Program-made: the position numbers and the translations under genes
NCBI GenBank assembly: GCA_022579005.1
Contig: MU401770.1
Location: 1 to 36,259, forward strand
Source: Poronia punctata
Lineage: Eukaryota; Ascomycota; Sordariomycetes; Xylariales; Xylariaceae
DNA: 36,259 bases
Direction of reading: 5' to 3'
In this document: positions 36,001-36,259 of the stretch, one piece after another
How the letters are laid out: every line of letters starts with the position of its first letter
Position numbering within the stretch: position 1 is the first letter of the stretch
The notes under the pieces: model-generated
What the model was told of the DNA's origin: nothing
Database searches by the model: none
Seen by the model: the letters and a program-made list of their open reading frames with translations, nothing else

Positions 36001-36259
36001 AAAAACTTTATATTAAAAAAAAACTAGGTTATACTTATATTATAGTTTTTTAACTATAATATTATGCTTAATTGTTTTAAAACACAATATATAATTTAAG
36101 CTATAGTACTAAATCTTTTTATTTTTTAGCTTAGCTTTTAATATAATATTAATATAAAAACCTTTTATAAAATAAATATTTTTAAATATAAAATCTTTTT
36201 TTTTTTTTTTTTTAGTATTAAGTACACTTTAAATAGTTTTACGTTTTTTTTTTTAAATT
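30070..36259 (-). repeat. Unresolved RIP-degraded repeat block, T-rich
   Basis: More than 6 kb of stop-saturated AT-rich DNA with T exceeding A on the + strand, so ancestral coding was probably on the minus strand. Minus-strand translations around 30480-30900 are low-complexity and lysine-rich. A 36-bp tandem duplication at 33893-33964 and an 18-nt T tract at 36196-36213 are the only distinct landmarks. No family could be assigned, and the block runs off the window end. Confidence 0.6.
33893..33964. repeat. 36-bp tandem duplication inside RIPed DNA
   Basis: Units 33893-33928 and 33929-33964 begin AACTACGCTGCTAGCATAGC and AACTATGCTGCTAACATAGT. They differ almost only by C/T and G/A transitions. 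More degenerate related copies seem to extend on both sides (about 33858-34000). The unit is divisible by three, so it could derive from a 12-residue protein repeat on the minus strand. Confidence 0.65.

Overview
This window is nuclear DNA from a filamentous ascomycete (Pezizomycotina, probably a Sordariomycete). Supporting signs are short introns (67-111 nt) with GTRAGT-like donors and RCTRAC branch sites, a CFEM-domain protein, a Zn2Cys6 / Fungal_trans regulator, and ACCTACCT/TAGGTAGG micro-repeats between genes. Two gene islands of ordinary composition sit in extremely AT-rich DNA, about one G or C in six bases on lines counted by eye. That DNA is saturated with in-frame stops and looks like repeats destroyed by repeat-induced point mutation (RIP).

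Layout: 1-4965 RIP block, T-rich on the + strand. 4966-12412 first island, with four-part content: mitochondrial ribosomal protein uL22m (+, 3 exons), a CFEM membrane protein (-, 3 exons), a zinc-dependent alcohol/formaldehyde-dehydrogenase-like enzyme (-, 4 exons) and long non-coding spacers. 12428-15860 RIP block holding Ty1/copia-like copy A (+). 15861-19280 second island with one gene, a Zn2Cys6 transcription factor (-, 3 exons). 19281-22110 copia-like copy B (+), in the same orientation as copy A. 22347-24900 repeats, including a long-inverted-arm (foldback-like) element. 24901-28486 unresolved RIPed repeat. 28487-30069 second, one-armed copy of the arm element in reverse orientation. 30070-36259 unresolved T-rich RIPed repeat.

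The four protein genes do not form an evident pathway or cluster: one housekeeping mitochondrial translation gene, one surface protein, one metabolic dehydrogenase and one regulator. I rebuilt their exon structures by hand from splice signals, reading-frame continuity and family motifs. None of the four is complete as a single uninterrupted reading frame. The most unusual material is in the right-hand AT block: a repeat family with about 650-bp inverted arms around a 0.9-kb centre, conserved stem-loops inside the arms, and a second copy that stops at the arm/centre junction. Also notable is the pair of directly oriented copia-like relics that bracket the transcription-factor gene.
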